DNA of 37,120 bases from JANLSE01 sp038214135 (GCA_038214135.1 JBBQSD010000055.1:1-37120), one strand, 5' to 3'. Counted from the stretch's first letter, positions 22,613-31,173 are shown. The notes: generated by a model from the letters alone, not told the origin. Made by a program: numbers and translations.

Positions 22613-23587
22613 TCAACCGAGCAAAACTGGCTGGCCAGTTCGCAAACTCTCGGTAGCGGCAAGGGCGATCCGCAGTGCCTCTAGGCCATCCTGTGCGGTA
22701 TGGCGTGGCAGTGGCCCACCAGCCATCCAGGCGGCGACCTCGCGGAACTGAGCTTCGTACGGCCCTTCTTCCAATCCATCTGGCCACAGCTCATTGAACT
22801 CGTCTGACAGATGAACATCAACACTATGCGTAATAGTTGAATGGTTATCAGTGCGGATCAAGCCATCGCTGCCAGATACTTCAAGGAATGTCCGAAACTC
22901 GGAATGGCACCAGTTACCTTCCACATACCCAATCGCGCCACTGCGAAAGCGTAACACGGCCATTGCTGCATCGCGGCCCGCAATCCCGCCTGGAGTTAGG
23001 CCCAGGGTGTAGACCCGTTCAACCTCACCAAACGTCCAGCGCATCCAATCGAAATCGTGAATCATCACATCCAGCGCCACTCCGCCACTCCGCACGCTAT
23101 CGGCATACCAGGACGAACGATGGGGGAATGCTGTGAGCCGCGTGGCCCGTGCAACGCCAGGCGTGCCAATTTCACCGCGTAACACAAGATCGCGGGCAGA
23201 TGCGTAGGCAGGGAAGTAGCGCACCACATGGCCAACAGCCAGTTTAATACCAAATCGTTCTGCTTCAGCAATCATGGCTTGTGCTTCGGCTAGCGTTCGC
23301 GCGAGCGGTTTTTCACAGAAGATATGTTTGCCAGCCTGTGCAGCAGCAATGGCCAACCCAGCGTGCGTGTCGGTTGGCGTTGCAATCACCACAGCATCAA
23401 TATCTGGGCGTGCCAATAAGGCTTCCGGCGATTGCAGAAGATCGGCTCCGAGCTGTTTCGCAAGTTCAACTGCTGCTGGTGGCATCGCCGAATCGGCAAG
23501 CGCAACCACCTGCATTCCCACAACACGGGCAATAATTGCGGCCTGGTAACGGCCCATTCCGCCCGCGCCAATAACGCCAATATGCAC
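22613..23587 (-). CDS. Gfo/Idh/MocA family oxidoreductase (2)
   Basis: The 324-residue protein begins HIGVIGAGGMGRYQA with a canonical Rossmann motif. It has ATPTDTHAGLA, the EKP motif in IFCEKPLARTLAEA, and the C-terminal domain with SGGVALDVMIHDFDWMRW. GTG 23587 is preferred over an upstream ATG (23611) because AAGGAGG sits four to five bases before it. The extension lies in a GCTGATGGCTGAAAG repeat. It resembles inositol or scyllo-inositol dehydrogenase-type proteins. The substrate is not certain. It is separated from paralogue 1 only by the CCGATAG array and may share its transcript. Confidence 0.88.
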   Translation of the reverse strand: MHIGVIGAGGMGRYQAAIIARVVGMQVVALADSAMPPAAVELAKQLGADLLQSPEALLARPDIDAVVIATPTDTHAGLAIAAAQAGKHIFCEKPLARTLAEAQAMIAEAERFGIKLAVGHVVRYFPAYASARDLVLRGEIGTPGVARATRLTAFPHRSSWYADSVRSGGVALDVMIHDFDWMRWTFGEVERVYTLGLTPGGIAGRDAAMAVLRFRSGAIGYVEGNWCHSEFRTFLEVSGSDGLIRTDNHSTITHSVDVHLSDEFNELWPDGLEEGPYEAQFREVAAWMAGGPLPRHTAQDGLEALRIALAATESLRTGQPVLLG

Positions 23588-23605
23588 AGAGCCTCCTTTT
23601 TGGCC

Positions 23606-23822
23606 AGCCATCAGCTTTCAGCCATCAGCTTTCAGGAGTACCAAAACAACCACCAACACAGTTCGAGCACAGCCGAGGCATGACAATCAGACGATGGCGG
23701 GCCACGATGATCCATTTAGGGTCCAGGGACAACGTCCTTGGCCGGGGGAGTTGGGGTGGCGGGCCACCCCGACCGCAGGTACGGGGCGCGCAGCCCCGAA
23801 AGAACGCCACGCGCAGTGGCAT
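23606..23822. repeat. Large dispersed intergenic element, copy C (inverted)
   Basis: Two copies of CAGCCATCAGCTTTC (from about 23606) are followed by a module series that is the reverse complement of copy B at 18036: CAGCCGAGGCATGACA, the CCAGGGAC...GTCCTTGG palindrome (23723-23741), GGGGTGGC...CCACCCCGACCGCAGG, and CGCCACGCGCAGTGGCATC at the end. It abuts the stop codon of the patatin-like gene. It contains no gene. Confidence 0.7.
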
Positions 23823-24983
23823 CTATGCCTGCAACATATCAGATAACATCCGCGCATCGAAGGCACGTTTTGCATCTTCGTAGCCCAATGCGAAGAGCTG
23901 TTCGTGGTTGGCCTCTTCATAATCGATAATCCATTCGAGCGGCATGAGTTCACGCGGCGCGATCACGGTTGGCTCACTAATAGCATGTGGGATACGGCCC
24001 TGCATGCGATAGGCAGCATTATTCGTTTCAGCGGCGGCTGCCTCCAAGCGTTGCGCTGCATCGGCTATTTTATTATAGGCTTTGAGCATCTTAATCGCTG
24101 TACGATACGATGCCAGTAGTGCCCAATCCAGCGTTAACGAGATGCCCTGAACAAGATCATTTGGCATTCCGCCAAGCTGGGCGCGCATATCATCTGGCGA
24201 TGAATCCCAGGGCGTCATCATCACCACCAGAATATCCAGATCCTCGCCATCGGCCAGATCGATCACTGGCCCGAGTGGCGTGTTGGCGATCACCGCCCCA
24301 TCCCAATATTTAATCCCATCGATTTCCGTCCAGGGATAGATCGTTGGAACGCTTGATGATGCCATCAGGTGATCGAGTGTGAGCGTTTCGGCGGGTTTGC
24401 CACGCAACACACGATTGCAGAAGACGCGCAGATCGCCTGTTTGCACATCGGTGGCGGCCAGGAGCAGCGCCGGCGCATCTGGGCTATTGATTCGCTCGAA
24501 GTTCATCCAGCGGCTGAGTGTTCGCCGCCAGGGTGCCGTATCCAGCAGGCTACGAAATGGGCGTGTTCGCAGAAGCGAGGTTAGGCGCTCACTCAGGCCT
24601 TGGGGCGTCATCGAATCCTGGGGTGGCAGGGTTGGCGGCAGATCAGCGGTATCGTGATCATGAGTGTCGCTTGGGCCTGTCTCGGAAGTAAGCACACCGC
24701 GCATCAGGAAACCCATCAGCGGGCGTGAAATCGCAGGCAGATCACGGGAGAGCCGATGAACATCCTCGGTATGCATGTCCAGCCAGTTCGCCTTCAGCTC
24801 TGCGATAGTCAGGCCAGAGGCAATCGCTGCCGCATTAATCGCCCCGATTGAGGTTCCAGCAATAATATCCGGCCCATGGCCATCCGCGATCCAGCCGAGT
24901 TCAACCAATGCCTGAAGCACGCCGATATGGTAGGCTCCACGCCCGCCGCCGCCCGAAAGCACCAGCGCCTTTTTCTTGCCCAT
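23823..24983 (-). CDS. Patatin-like phospholipase (RssA-type)
   Basis: The 386-residue protein has all patatin features: the oxyanion loop GGGGRGAYH at 11-19, nucleophile S45 in GTSIG (43-47) and the catalytic Asp D228 in the DGA motif (YWDGAVIANTPLG). It acts as a serine lipid acyl hydrolase with a Ser-Asp dyad. A low-complexity, acidic insert (ETGPSDTHDHDTADLPPTLPP) at about 101-121 separates the halves. GGGAGGG precedes ATG 24983. There is no signal peptide, so it is cytoplasmic or peripheral. No operon partners lie on the same strand nearby. Confidence 0.9.
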   Translation of the reverse strand: MGKKKALVLSGGGGRGAYHIGVLQALVELGWIADGHGPDIIAGTSIGAINAAAIASGLTIAELKANWLDMHTEDVHRLSRDLPAISRPLMGFLMRGVLTSETGPSDTHDHDTADLPPTLPPQDSMTPQGLSERLTSLLRTRPFRSLLDTAPWRRTLSRWMNFERINSPDAPALLLAATDVQTGDLRVFCNRVLRGKPAETLTLDHLMASSSVPTIYPWTEIDGIKYWDGAVIANTPLGPVIDLADGEDLDILVVMMTPWDSSPDDMRAQLGGMPNDLVQGISLTLDWALLASYRTAIKMLKAYNKIADAAQRLEAAAAETNNAAYRMQGRIPHAISEPTVIAPRELMPLEWIIDYEEANHEQLFALGYEDAKRAFDARMLSDMLQA

Positions 24984-25061
24984 GCAAACCCTCCCGCAGC
25001 AACAGAATCATACGTGGATCTATACTAGCGGTAGTGCAGGGATTTTGCTAGGGGAGAACCG

Positions 25062-25147
<86 letters not shown>

Positions 25148-25211
25148 CCGGAACACAAACCAGGTGAACAATCTACCACAATCATAGTTCGATCACGGCC
25201 CTGGCATGACC

Positions 25212-25427
25212 AATGGGCATTGGGGAGCCACTAACTTCCATTTGCGACAGCAGAAAACAAAACGATCGAACCAGCCACAGGCAGGCATCGTCCGCAGCCG
25301 AGGCTGGGCTAATGGGCATTGGGGAGCCACCTACATCTATTCGCGACAGCAGAAAACAAAATGATCGAACCAGCCACTATCTTGGATCGTCCGCAGCCGT
25401 GACATGATCAATGTCCGTTAGGGAGCC
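25212..25427. repeat. Tandem repeat with 99-bp period running into a gene end
   Basis: Unit 1 (25212-25310) and unit 2 (25311-25409) both begin AATGGGCATTGGGGAGCCAC and share GCGACAGCAGAAAACAAAA and GATCGTCCGCAGCCG. A third, partial unit begins exactly 99 bp later at 25410 (AATGTCCGTTAGGGAGCC) and encodes the last residues of the glycosyltransferase. A related segment with TACTTCCATTAGCGACAGCAG occurs near 33014. An open frame through both units is not a credible gene. Confidence 0.8.
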
Positions 25428-27489
25428 TAACCGTCGTAATCAGCAGTGCATCATTCCCAGCGACCCCCGGATCGGCAAGAAGCCCGCCACGTAATGGCAG
25501 CCGGGTACCACTGGCAACAGCATAGACGCCCATGACTAGTTGGTATTCTCCAGGCGCGAGATTGGGTGGCAGTTCAAGTGGGAAGGGCACGGCGATCTGT
25601 TGGCCTGCCTGCCATGCTGATGTTGGTGGAGCATCGCCACCGCCAGGGGGCAGGTTAATCTCAGCGACCCGCGTTCCCTGTTGGTTGAGCAAATGGACAA
25701 ACACCTGATAATCGCCCGCTGGACGAACACGAACATCCCAAGCTGGCGTGAGCGTGATGCGATTCGGACTCTGTTCGAGAGTGAAGCCCCGCAAACGCAG
25801 CGCTTCACCAAACCAGGCATCGATTGGTTGGCGAAACGGGCGTGGCAACTGATAGATCCAGGCATAGTCAATCCCATGGATCGTGATCGTCTGCAATGCC
25901 ACTGTCGTCTGGAGTTGGGCATACAATGCTGGGTTTGCTTCACGCTGCAGCGACTCGCGATAGACAATGGCATAGTTGGCTGGTAATCTGCCAAAATCCT
26001 CGACATCACGAACATCAACGGGCACAAATGGTTGCAGGGTTGCGCCAAGCGCGGAAAGAACTGGCCCATAGCGCAGATCAGGCCGTTCCTGTAGATAGAC
26101 CCCAACCTGGTCCATACCCTCGCCCCAGCCGATCAGGAATATCTGTTGAGCAACGCGCCCGCCGCCAAGCAGTGGATTATAGTAGCTCAAGTAGTAGGGC
26201 TGATACCATGCGATTGTCGCCAGTTCTGTGGATAACCCGAGCGAGAGAACGATAATCCGTAGCGAACGGCGCGGGATGGCTGCTACAAGTGATGCCAGGC
26301 CGGCAGCCGCCAGAATGATCAACACAGGCCATGTCGGCAGAATATAGCGGTCGAACTTCTTTGGCCCTAGCGTCATCACCAATGTCCAGAACAGCACAAA
26401 GGCCGCCAGGACCGCCAGATAGCGAACAGATGGCGGTGTTGGTTCGAATGGCCGATGGCGCTGCCTGAGCCACGTTCTGAGTCCAAACACTACAGCTGCA
26501 AACAATCCAATCAGCATCACTGGTGTGCTGCGAAACAGATCGGCGATTGGGTAGAACAATGGACCTGGATCGGCATTGGCACGCCCCAAAAAGAATTGAC
26601 CATCGCCATTTGGCCGCCCACCGTTGGTCATTATCTCGCCAATATAGCGTTCCAATGCCGCACCAGGCGTCACCCATAATGCCGGCCATAGCGCATACAC
26701 AACCAGTAATGCAATCGCAAGCCAGCAGCTATACACAAACACGGCTCGCGGAATGCTGCGTATGGCTAACACAAGCAATTGCCTGAATGATGGCCGAACT
26801 CCCGCTTGTTGGCGGTTCTGGATCACAAGCCCAAGGAGCGTCAACCCGACGAATGGCAGCATAATCAGCGCGGGGCCTTTTGTCAGCAATGCCAGGCCAG
26901 CACAGATCCCAGAAGCGCACAGATACCCAAAATGGGGTGATTGCCGTACTATGTTTGTTCGCTCTGCATACGCAACCAACAAGAAGAGGATGCTCAGCAC
27001 AACAAAATCGGCCAGATTGGCATCAAGGTGCAGCAATCGTCCGTGGGCAATCAGGTATGGTGCTGTGGCCCACAGGAAACTTGCGATCAGTGCAATTGCC
27101 TGCCCGAACAACCGATATAGCAGCAGGAATGCTATGGCAACCACAAGGGCATGCATGATCGCTATGGGCAAGCGCAGCCATGCGAGGTGAGCAACCAATT
27201 CCGGGATATGTGGATCGGCGCGGCCATAGTTCTGCTCAAGCGCCCTGCCGATGCTGCCAAGCCACATGGTTGTGACACCAGGATGACCAGTTAGTAATGT
27301 ATCAGCCCAATGCTGACCCGCAACTGCGGCACTGAACCGCTCCGTTCGATCAATCCAGTGGTAGGCCTCATCGGTTGTAATAAAATCCGCCAAACCAAGT
27401 GTACGCGGAATGAGCGCTAGGCCAAGGAATGCGAATGCCAGAAGGGCCAGCAATAGCGGGCGAGTTATGGAGATTGGTGGGCGGTGCAT
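25408..27489 (-). CDS. PMT/ArnT-type (GT39/GT83-like) membrane glycosyltransferase
   Basis: The 693-residue protein has about 11-12 membrane helices and a C-terminal soluble domain. After helix 1 comes the acidic catalytic motif TTDEAYHW (D40-E41), as in polyprenyl-phosphate-dependent mannosyl and arabinosyl transferases. LLHLDAN and LTKGPALIMLPF follow in later loops. The soluble end (about 500-690) has beta-rich segments (FTLEQSPNRITLTPAWDVRVRPAGDYQVFVHL, LAPGEYQLVMGVY). It would transfer a sugar from a lipid carrier to protein or glycan outside the membrane. No clear ribosome site precedes ATG 27489. The last residues (RLPNGH) are encoded by the partial third unit of a 99-bp tandem repeat. 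Confidence 0.85.
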   Translation of the reverse strand: MHRPPISITRPLLLALLAFAFLGLALIPRTLGLADFITTDEAYHWIDRTERFSAAVAGQHWADTLLTGHPGVTTMWLGSIGRALEQNYGRADPHIPELVAHLAWLRLPIAIMHALVVAIAFLLLYRLFGQAIALIASFLWATAPYLIAHGRLLHLDANLADFVVLSILFLLVAYAERTNIVRQSPHFGYLCASGICAGLALLTKGPALIMLPFVGLTLLGLVIQNRQQAGVRPSFRQLLVLAIRSIPRAVFVYSCWLAIALLVVYALWPALWVTPGAALERYIGEIMTNGGRPNGDGQFFLGRANADPGPLFYPIADLFRSTPVMLIGLFAAVVFGLRTWLRQRHRPFEPTPPSVRYLAVLAAFVLFWTLVMTLGPKKFDRYILPTWPVLIILAAAGLASLVAAIPRRSLRIIVLSLGLSTELATIAWYQPYYLSYYNPLLGGGRVAQQIFLIGWGEGMDQVGVYLQERPDLRYGPVLSALGATLQPFVPVDVRDVEDFGRLPANYAIVYRESLQREANPALYAQLQTTVALQTITIHGIDYAWIYQLPRPFRQPIDAWFGEALRLRGFTLEQSPNRITLTPAWDVRVRPAGDYQVFVHLLNQQGTRVAEINLPPGGGDAPPTSAWQAGQQIAVPFPLELPPNLAPGEYQLVMGVYAVASGTRLPLRGGLLADPGVAGNDALLITTVRLPNGH

Positions 27490-27572
27490 GCCACTGATTG
27501 TACCATACCAATCCTGTTGCCTGCTCTTGGATCACATGTTCGGTACTGTCAAACCACAGGACTATCGGATCG

Positions 27573-27601
27573 TTGTGAAATAGTTACAAAAATTTTATAA
27601 T
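27573..27601 (+). promoter_or_regulatory. Promoter for the origin-proximal small protein
   Basis: TTGTGA at 27573-27578, a 17-bp spacer and a perfect TATAAT at 27596-27601 lie about 95 bp before the start codon. The leader contains a short hairpin around ATTCCGCCTTGATT and ends in a strong GGAGG ribosome site. Confidence 0.6.
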
Positions 27602-27695
27602 TAGGCACAAGATCAACAAGGCTTTGATTATTCCGCCTTGATTTTGTCTCAAGCAGCCACTCTCCGGGTGGTTTAACCGAAACGGAGGAACTCTG

Positions 27696-28172
27696 ATGTC
27701 TGAACTGATCGGTACCACATCATTCCACCAAGCTTCTATGTCTCTTGGTGCCATCACAGTCAACAGGATCGAGCGAAGTGTGCCTATTCACGAACTCACC
27801 GATGAGAATAATGAAACCGTGCAAACACTTTTTCGGCAGTTGACTCATGCACTAACGGTTCTGAGCAGCGCAGCAGAACTAACTCTTGAACAAACCTCGC
27901 ACATGCCTGCTCATCATATTCGGATCTGGCTTCAGCCAAGCGCCCGCCGTGCCGAAGATATTCTGCGGCGATTACGCAATCTCAACCTGCCTGCATCATT
28001 GCTGGTGACGGATCTGACACAAAGCCTGACTGTTCTGGTTCTGGCTGCCGATATGATTACACAGGGGCACTTTTCCGGCACCGTAATGCCCGAACTGTAT
28101 GTCCTTATGCGCCGCAATGCCGAACGAGCCATGGGTTGCCTTGCGGAGCTACGAACAATTGTTGGCGATTAG
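27696..28172 (+). CDS. Small protein with two histidine-kinase-dimerisation-like helical repeats
   Basis: The 158-residue soluble protein has an internal duplication. Residues 46-96 (LFRQLTHALTVLSSAAEL...ARRAEDILRRLRNL) and 103-155 (LVTDLTQSLTVLVLAADM...RRNAERAMGCLAELRTI) align with each other. Both resemble the DHp helical hairpin of sensor kinases. The first repeat keeps a His (H51) near the phospho-acceptor position and the second has Gln/Ser. There is no ATPase, receiver or membrane domain. CGGAGGAA precedes ATG 27696, and an intrinsic-terminator-like hairpin follows. It might be a phosphotransfer or scaffolding protein, or a purely structural four-helix bundle. It is directly left of the DnaA-box cluster. 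The family is not recognised. Confidence 0.6.
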   Translation: MSELIGTTSFHQASMSLGAITVNRIERSVPIHELTDENNETVQTLFRQLTHALTVLSSAAELTLEQTSHMPAHHIRIWLQPSARRAEDILRRLRNLNLPASLLVTDLTQSLTVLVLAADMITQGHFSGTVMPELYVLMRRNAERAMGCLAELRTIVGD

Positions 28173-28196
28173 TACTCCATCCAGCTCCTCAATAAT

Positions 28197-28230
28197 CCCC
28201 TGGCTGAATTGCCGGGGGCTTGGTTTTCCC
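28197..28230 (+). terminator. Terminator-like hairpin after the small protein
   Basis: CCCCTGGC (28197-28204) pairs with GCCGGGGG (28211-28218), allowing one G-T pair, around a TGAATT loop. CTTGGTTTT follows. It ends the gene transcribed toward the origin and would protect the origin from readthrough. Confidence 0.6.
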
Positions 28231-28254
28231 CCGTTCTAATGGTTACCCTATCAT

Positions 28255-28670
28255 GTTTATAAAAGAGTAGAGAGATACCGTTGTATCCGTAGGGGCTGTG
28301 CAAAGGTGGATAAGTAGATGTATGGCCGATTAGAGTGCCAGAATGAGCAGTAGTTGGATGGTGGAGAGTTATCCCCATTTTCTGGAAGAAGTGTCTTTTG
28401 AATAACAATCCCCACGAACTCTCCCCGGCTTTCCCCAATCAATCAGATACTTTCTCCACAGGCTACCAAATCAAGCGCCCAACTGTCCCCCGTTCTCCCC
28501 ATGTTGTTGGTGTGATTTCCACAGCCAATAAGCACAGAAAACAGCCACGAGATCTGCAATATGTTTATAGTATAGAACAGACATTTCGGGGAGGTTATCC
28601 ACAATTGGGATAGCTTATCCACATAACGATGGCACTTATCCACAATTTGAAAGGATTTGCACAATTTTGG
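28255..28670. other. Probable chromosomal replication origin (oriC) with DnaA boxes
   Basis: Three perfect DnaA boxes, TTATCCACA, occur on the plus strand at 28595-28603, 28615-28623 and 28636-28644, spaced 20 and 21 bp and therefore on one DNA face. Near matches are TTATCCACC on the minus strand (28305-28313), TTATCCCCA (28369-28377), TTCTCCACA (28452-28460) and ATTTCCACA (28515-28523). An AT-rich stretch at about 28556-28588 (TATGTTTATAGTATAG) next to the triple box could be the unwinding element. No real gene covers the region. parA-parB and parS-like sites lie within 7 kb, and gene polarity changes around here. dnaA itself is not in the window. Confidence 0.8.
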
Positions 28671-28731
28671 GGAAGCGCAAGACGCACAGCATCGAGCCGT
28701 GCGTCTTCGCAATGTGGAGCTTGCAGGAGGA

Positions 28732-29295
28732 TTACGATGTGGGCTTACGGCCCTCTTCGTCATCGAGATCAAGGGTATTGATGAAGTCGCGGAAGAGCGA
28801 GAGTCCTTCTTCGGATGTGGGTTCAGTTTCTTGGTCGGGTGCATTATCGGCGCGTGGCGAAGTTGGGGCTGTTGGCGCAGCTGCCCCTTCTTCATCATCG
28901 TAGAGGACACCAGCTTGTTCGAAGACATGGTTCTCGACGTAGATTGGTGCCTCGGTTCGGACGGCCAATGCGATTGCATCGCTCGTACGTGAGTCGATTT
29001 CGATCGTATGCGTTCCCTGCTCAACCACAATCCGTGCCAGAAACACCTGCTCCTGAATATCGCTCACCAGGATATAGCTGATAGTGGCACCAAGATCGCT
29101 GAATACGGATTTGAGCAGATCGTGTGTCATTGGACGCTGCGGTTCGTGGCCTTGAAGCGCAAGGGCAATTGCATCGGCCTCAAACGACCCGATCCAGATC
29201 GGGAGATAGCGCCGACTGTCGGTTTCCCGAAGAACGACAACCCGGTGCTGCGTGAGGAGGCTAACGCGGATACTGTCGACGGTTACACGGATCAT
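28732..29295 (-). CDS. Bifunctional nuclease (BFN) domain protein
   Basis: The 187-residue protein has the conserved BFN/DUF151 domain over its first 135 residues: RVTVDSIRVS, RYLPIWIGSFEADAIALALQG, RPMTHDLLKSVFSDLGATI and IDSRTSDAIALAVRTEAPIYV. A disordered, acidic tail ends with EEGLSLFRDFINTLDLDDEE. Plant and bacterial relatives have been reported to have RNase and DNase activity, but the biological role in bacteria is unclear. ATG 29295 with AAAGG upstream is chosen over an in-frame extension to 29397 that precedes the conserved domain. It is the first gene right of the origin and runs toward it. Confidence 0.85.
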   Translation of the reverse strand: MIRVTVDSIRVSLLTQHRVVVLRETDSRRYLPIWIGSFEADAIALALQGHEPQRPMTHDLLKSVFSDLGATISYILVSDIQEQVFLARIVVEQGTHTIEIDSRTSDAIALAVRTEAPIYVENHVFEQAGVLYDDEEGAAAPTAPTSPRADNAPDQETEPTSEEGLSLFRDFINTLDLDDEEGRKPTS

Positions 29296-29412
29296 CGATC
29301 GGCCTTTCCGAGGGCTCCATGCGAATAGATCGAGATGAAACCCCTGCTTGGGCAGTGAATCGTGAGCACTATAGAAGACTATTGAACATGGTAACACGGC
29401 AGTGAGTATGCG

Positions 29413-31173
29413 TCAAGATTTTTGTACGAATGGCAGGAATGTCCGATACTCAGTCGGTGGCGGCGGTGGTATGGCCAGGATTGCGAGTGCCATGCTGAGA
29501 TTATCGGCATAGCCATCGGTGATTGTTCCACTGGCATATTCCATGTGCAGCCGGAATGCGATCAGGCGTGTTCCAACTGGCACTGTCGCATTCTTATTAC
29601 GCAGAAACAGCCCAGTCTGATCTCCTCGATCTGCTGCCAGAACCGGCCCGAGCTGAAATTGCTCGATCAGGCTGCCATTGGCGCGCAGAAAGTTGATTTC
29701 GAGATAGGCATTATCGCCCTGATTGGTATAGCCGCCAAAATACCCAGCAGCACTATAGGTGACATTCCCGGCATCAACATTTGGAGCAAGTGTTGTGATA
29801 TCAACCTGCTGTGAGGCAATCGTCGGTTTTCCAAGCCCGCCATTGAAGAAGCTATTGCCACGTTGGGCCGGGCCAGGGTCGCCAATTGCTGGGTAGCCAC
29901 CCGCAGCGCCATACTGGGTCGCCGCCAGATCACCAACCTCAATCTCCCAGCTTGCTGGTGCGAAGGATGTTGTATTGCTTGAGCCAGGATTGGCCTCGGC
30001 ATCGCCATTCTGAATGAGGTTTGTATTGCTCAGTTGGGCTGGCGCTTGTTTGAAGACGATCACGCGGTTGTTGTCGATATCGGCCACATACAGGGCACCG
30101 GTTTGGTCGAATGTCATGCCAAGGGGCACACTTAGGCTGACGGTGCTGATCGTGCCGCCTCGGTTGTTCTGAGCACCCGTGAAATTCGCCTGCCCAAACA
30201 CAGAATCCGGCAGAATATCGGTCGTCAATGGATTATAGTAGGCCAGAATCCGGTGATTATAGATATCGCTGACATACACGGTGGTATTGGCGTCAACGGC
30301 AATATCAATTGGGCAATCCATTGTGCTGGCACTGGCAGTGGCGGTTAGTTGCGTATCACAATTTGGGCGAGCACCGGCCTCCGAACTGCCAAGGGTCAGA
30401 TCTGCAACGAAATTATTGCTGGCAACCGGCGTGCGATAGATCTGTACCTTGTCATTCCGGCTATCGGTTACATAAATATTGCCGGCACTATCGGATGCAA
30501 CGCCACGTGGTTCGTTGAGTCCGGTTATCTGTGCATCTGGTGTTGTATCGGTTGTGCGTGGGTTTGTGTAGACAAGCACCCGATTGTTGAATTCATCGAC
30601 AACAAACAGATTCTCCTGCGGGTCGAGCGCTAGGCCACGAGTGAATAAGAACTTGTTCTCAAGGATGGCAGAAGCTCCATTACTACCAAACTGCCCACTG
30701 GCTGGCATTCCATTGCTGAATGGCGGGTTGAAGAACAGCACGCGATGGTTGCTTGTATCGGCAATATAGACGCGATTCGTACTGTCGATCACAATCGCTT
30801 CCGGGCCATTCATCTGGGTTGTACCATTAGAGGTGAAATTCGCTTGCCCGAGCACAAGATCTGCGGCTTGTCCGGTGGTATAGTTCGCCGCGCTTGGCCA
30901 GCTCAGTACCCGATTGTTGCCATAATCGACAACAAACAGGCGGCCATTTGGTGCAATCGCGACACCAGCCGGATTGGTGAGTGTGTTGCTTGTGGTTGAG
31001 GCTGCATTCTGGTTAAAGGCAGATTGTCCAACAATGCGGTCGGCGATCTGATCTGGGATGCCTGCACTGTTTATCGCAGCTGGTTGTGGGGTAGCATTGG
31101 CGAAGGGGGTAGCACATATCAGGAACACGGTGAGGACGAGAGCGCTGATGGCGCGATGGGTGGATACTATCAT
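29413..31173 (-). CDS. Secreted six-blade NHL-repeat protein
   Basis: The 586-residue protein begins with a Sec signal peptide (HRAISALVLTVFLICATPFANA). Six NHL repeats then form one beta-propeller, each ending in a N-x-R-V/I-hydrophobic phrase: GNNRVLSW, SNHRVLFF, FNNRVLVY, RNDKVQIY, YNHRILAY, DNNRVIVF. After about residue 395 comes a jelly-roll-like domain starting NLIQNGDAEANPG. The protein ends in a Pro-rich linker and the tail TEYRTFLPFVQKS. ATG 31173 has GAGAGGAAC somewhat far upstream. The in-frame extension to 31473 has no signal peptide and is rejected. It is probably extracellular and binding rather than catalytic. Confidence 0.85.
   Translation of the reverse strand: MIVSTHRAISALVLTVFLICATPFANATPQPAAINSAGIPDQIADRIVGQSAFNQNAASTTSNTLTNPAGVAIAPNGRLFVVDYGNNRVLSWPSAANYTTGQAADLVLGQANFTSNGTTQMNGPEAIVIDSTNRVYIADTSNHRVLFFNPPFSNGMPASGQFGSNGASAILENKFLFTRGLALDPQENLFVVDEFNNRVLVYTNPRTTDTTPDAQITGLNEPRGVASDSAGNIYVTDSRNDKVQIYRTPVASNNFVADLTLGSSEAGARPNCDTQLTATASASTMDCPIDIAVDANTTVYVSDIYNHRILAYYNPLTTDILPDSVFGQANFTGAQNNRGGTISTVSLSVPLGMTFDQTGALYVADIDNNRVIVFKQAPAQLSNTNLIQNGDAEANPGSSNTTSFAPASWEIEVGDLAATQYGAAGGYPAIGDPGPAQRGNSFFNGGLGKPTIASQQVDITTLAPNVDAGNVTYSAAGYFGGYTNQGDNAYLEINFLRANGSLIEQFQLGPVLAADRGDQTGLFLRNKNATVPVGTRLIAFRLHMEYASGTITDGYADNLSMALAILAIPPPPPTEYRTFLPFVQKS

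Noticed and set aside
22471..22662. N-terminal extension of the first Gfo/Idh/MocA protein
   Set aside because: It reads through the CCGATAG array (SAIGYRLSAIGYR). A good start with AGGAAG lies at 22470, directly before the Rossmann strand.
25213..25407. 64-codon open frame over the 99-bp tandem repeat
   Set aside because: It is created by repeat units of 33 codons and has no ribosome site or recognisable protein features.
28398..29030. Open frames on both strands through the origin region
   Set aside because: They cover the DnaA boxes or the antisense of the BFN gene, lack ribosome sites and have low-complexity composition.
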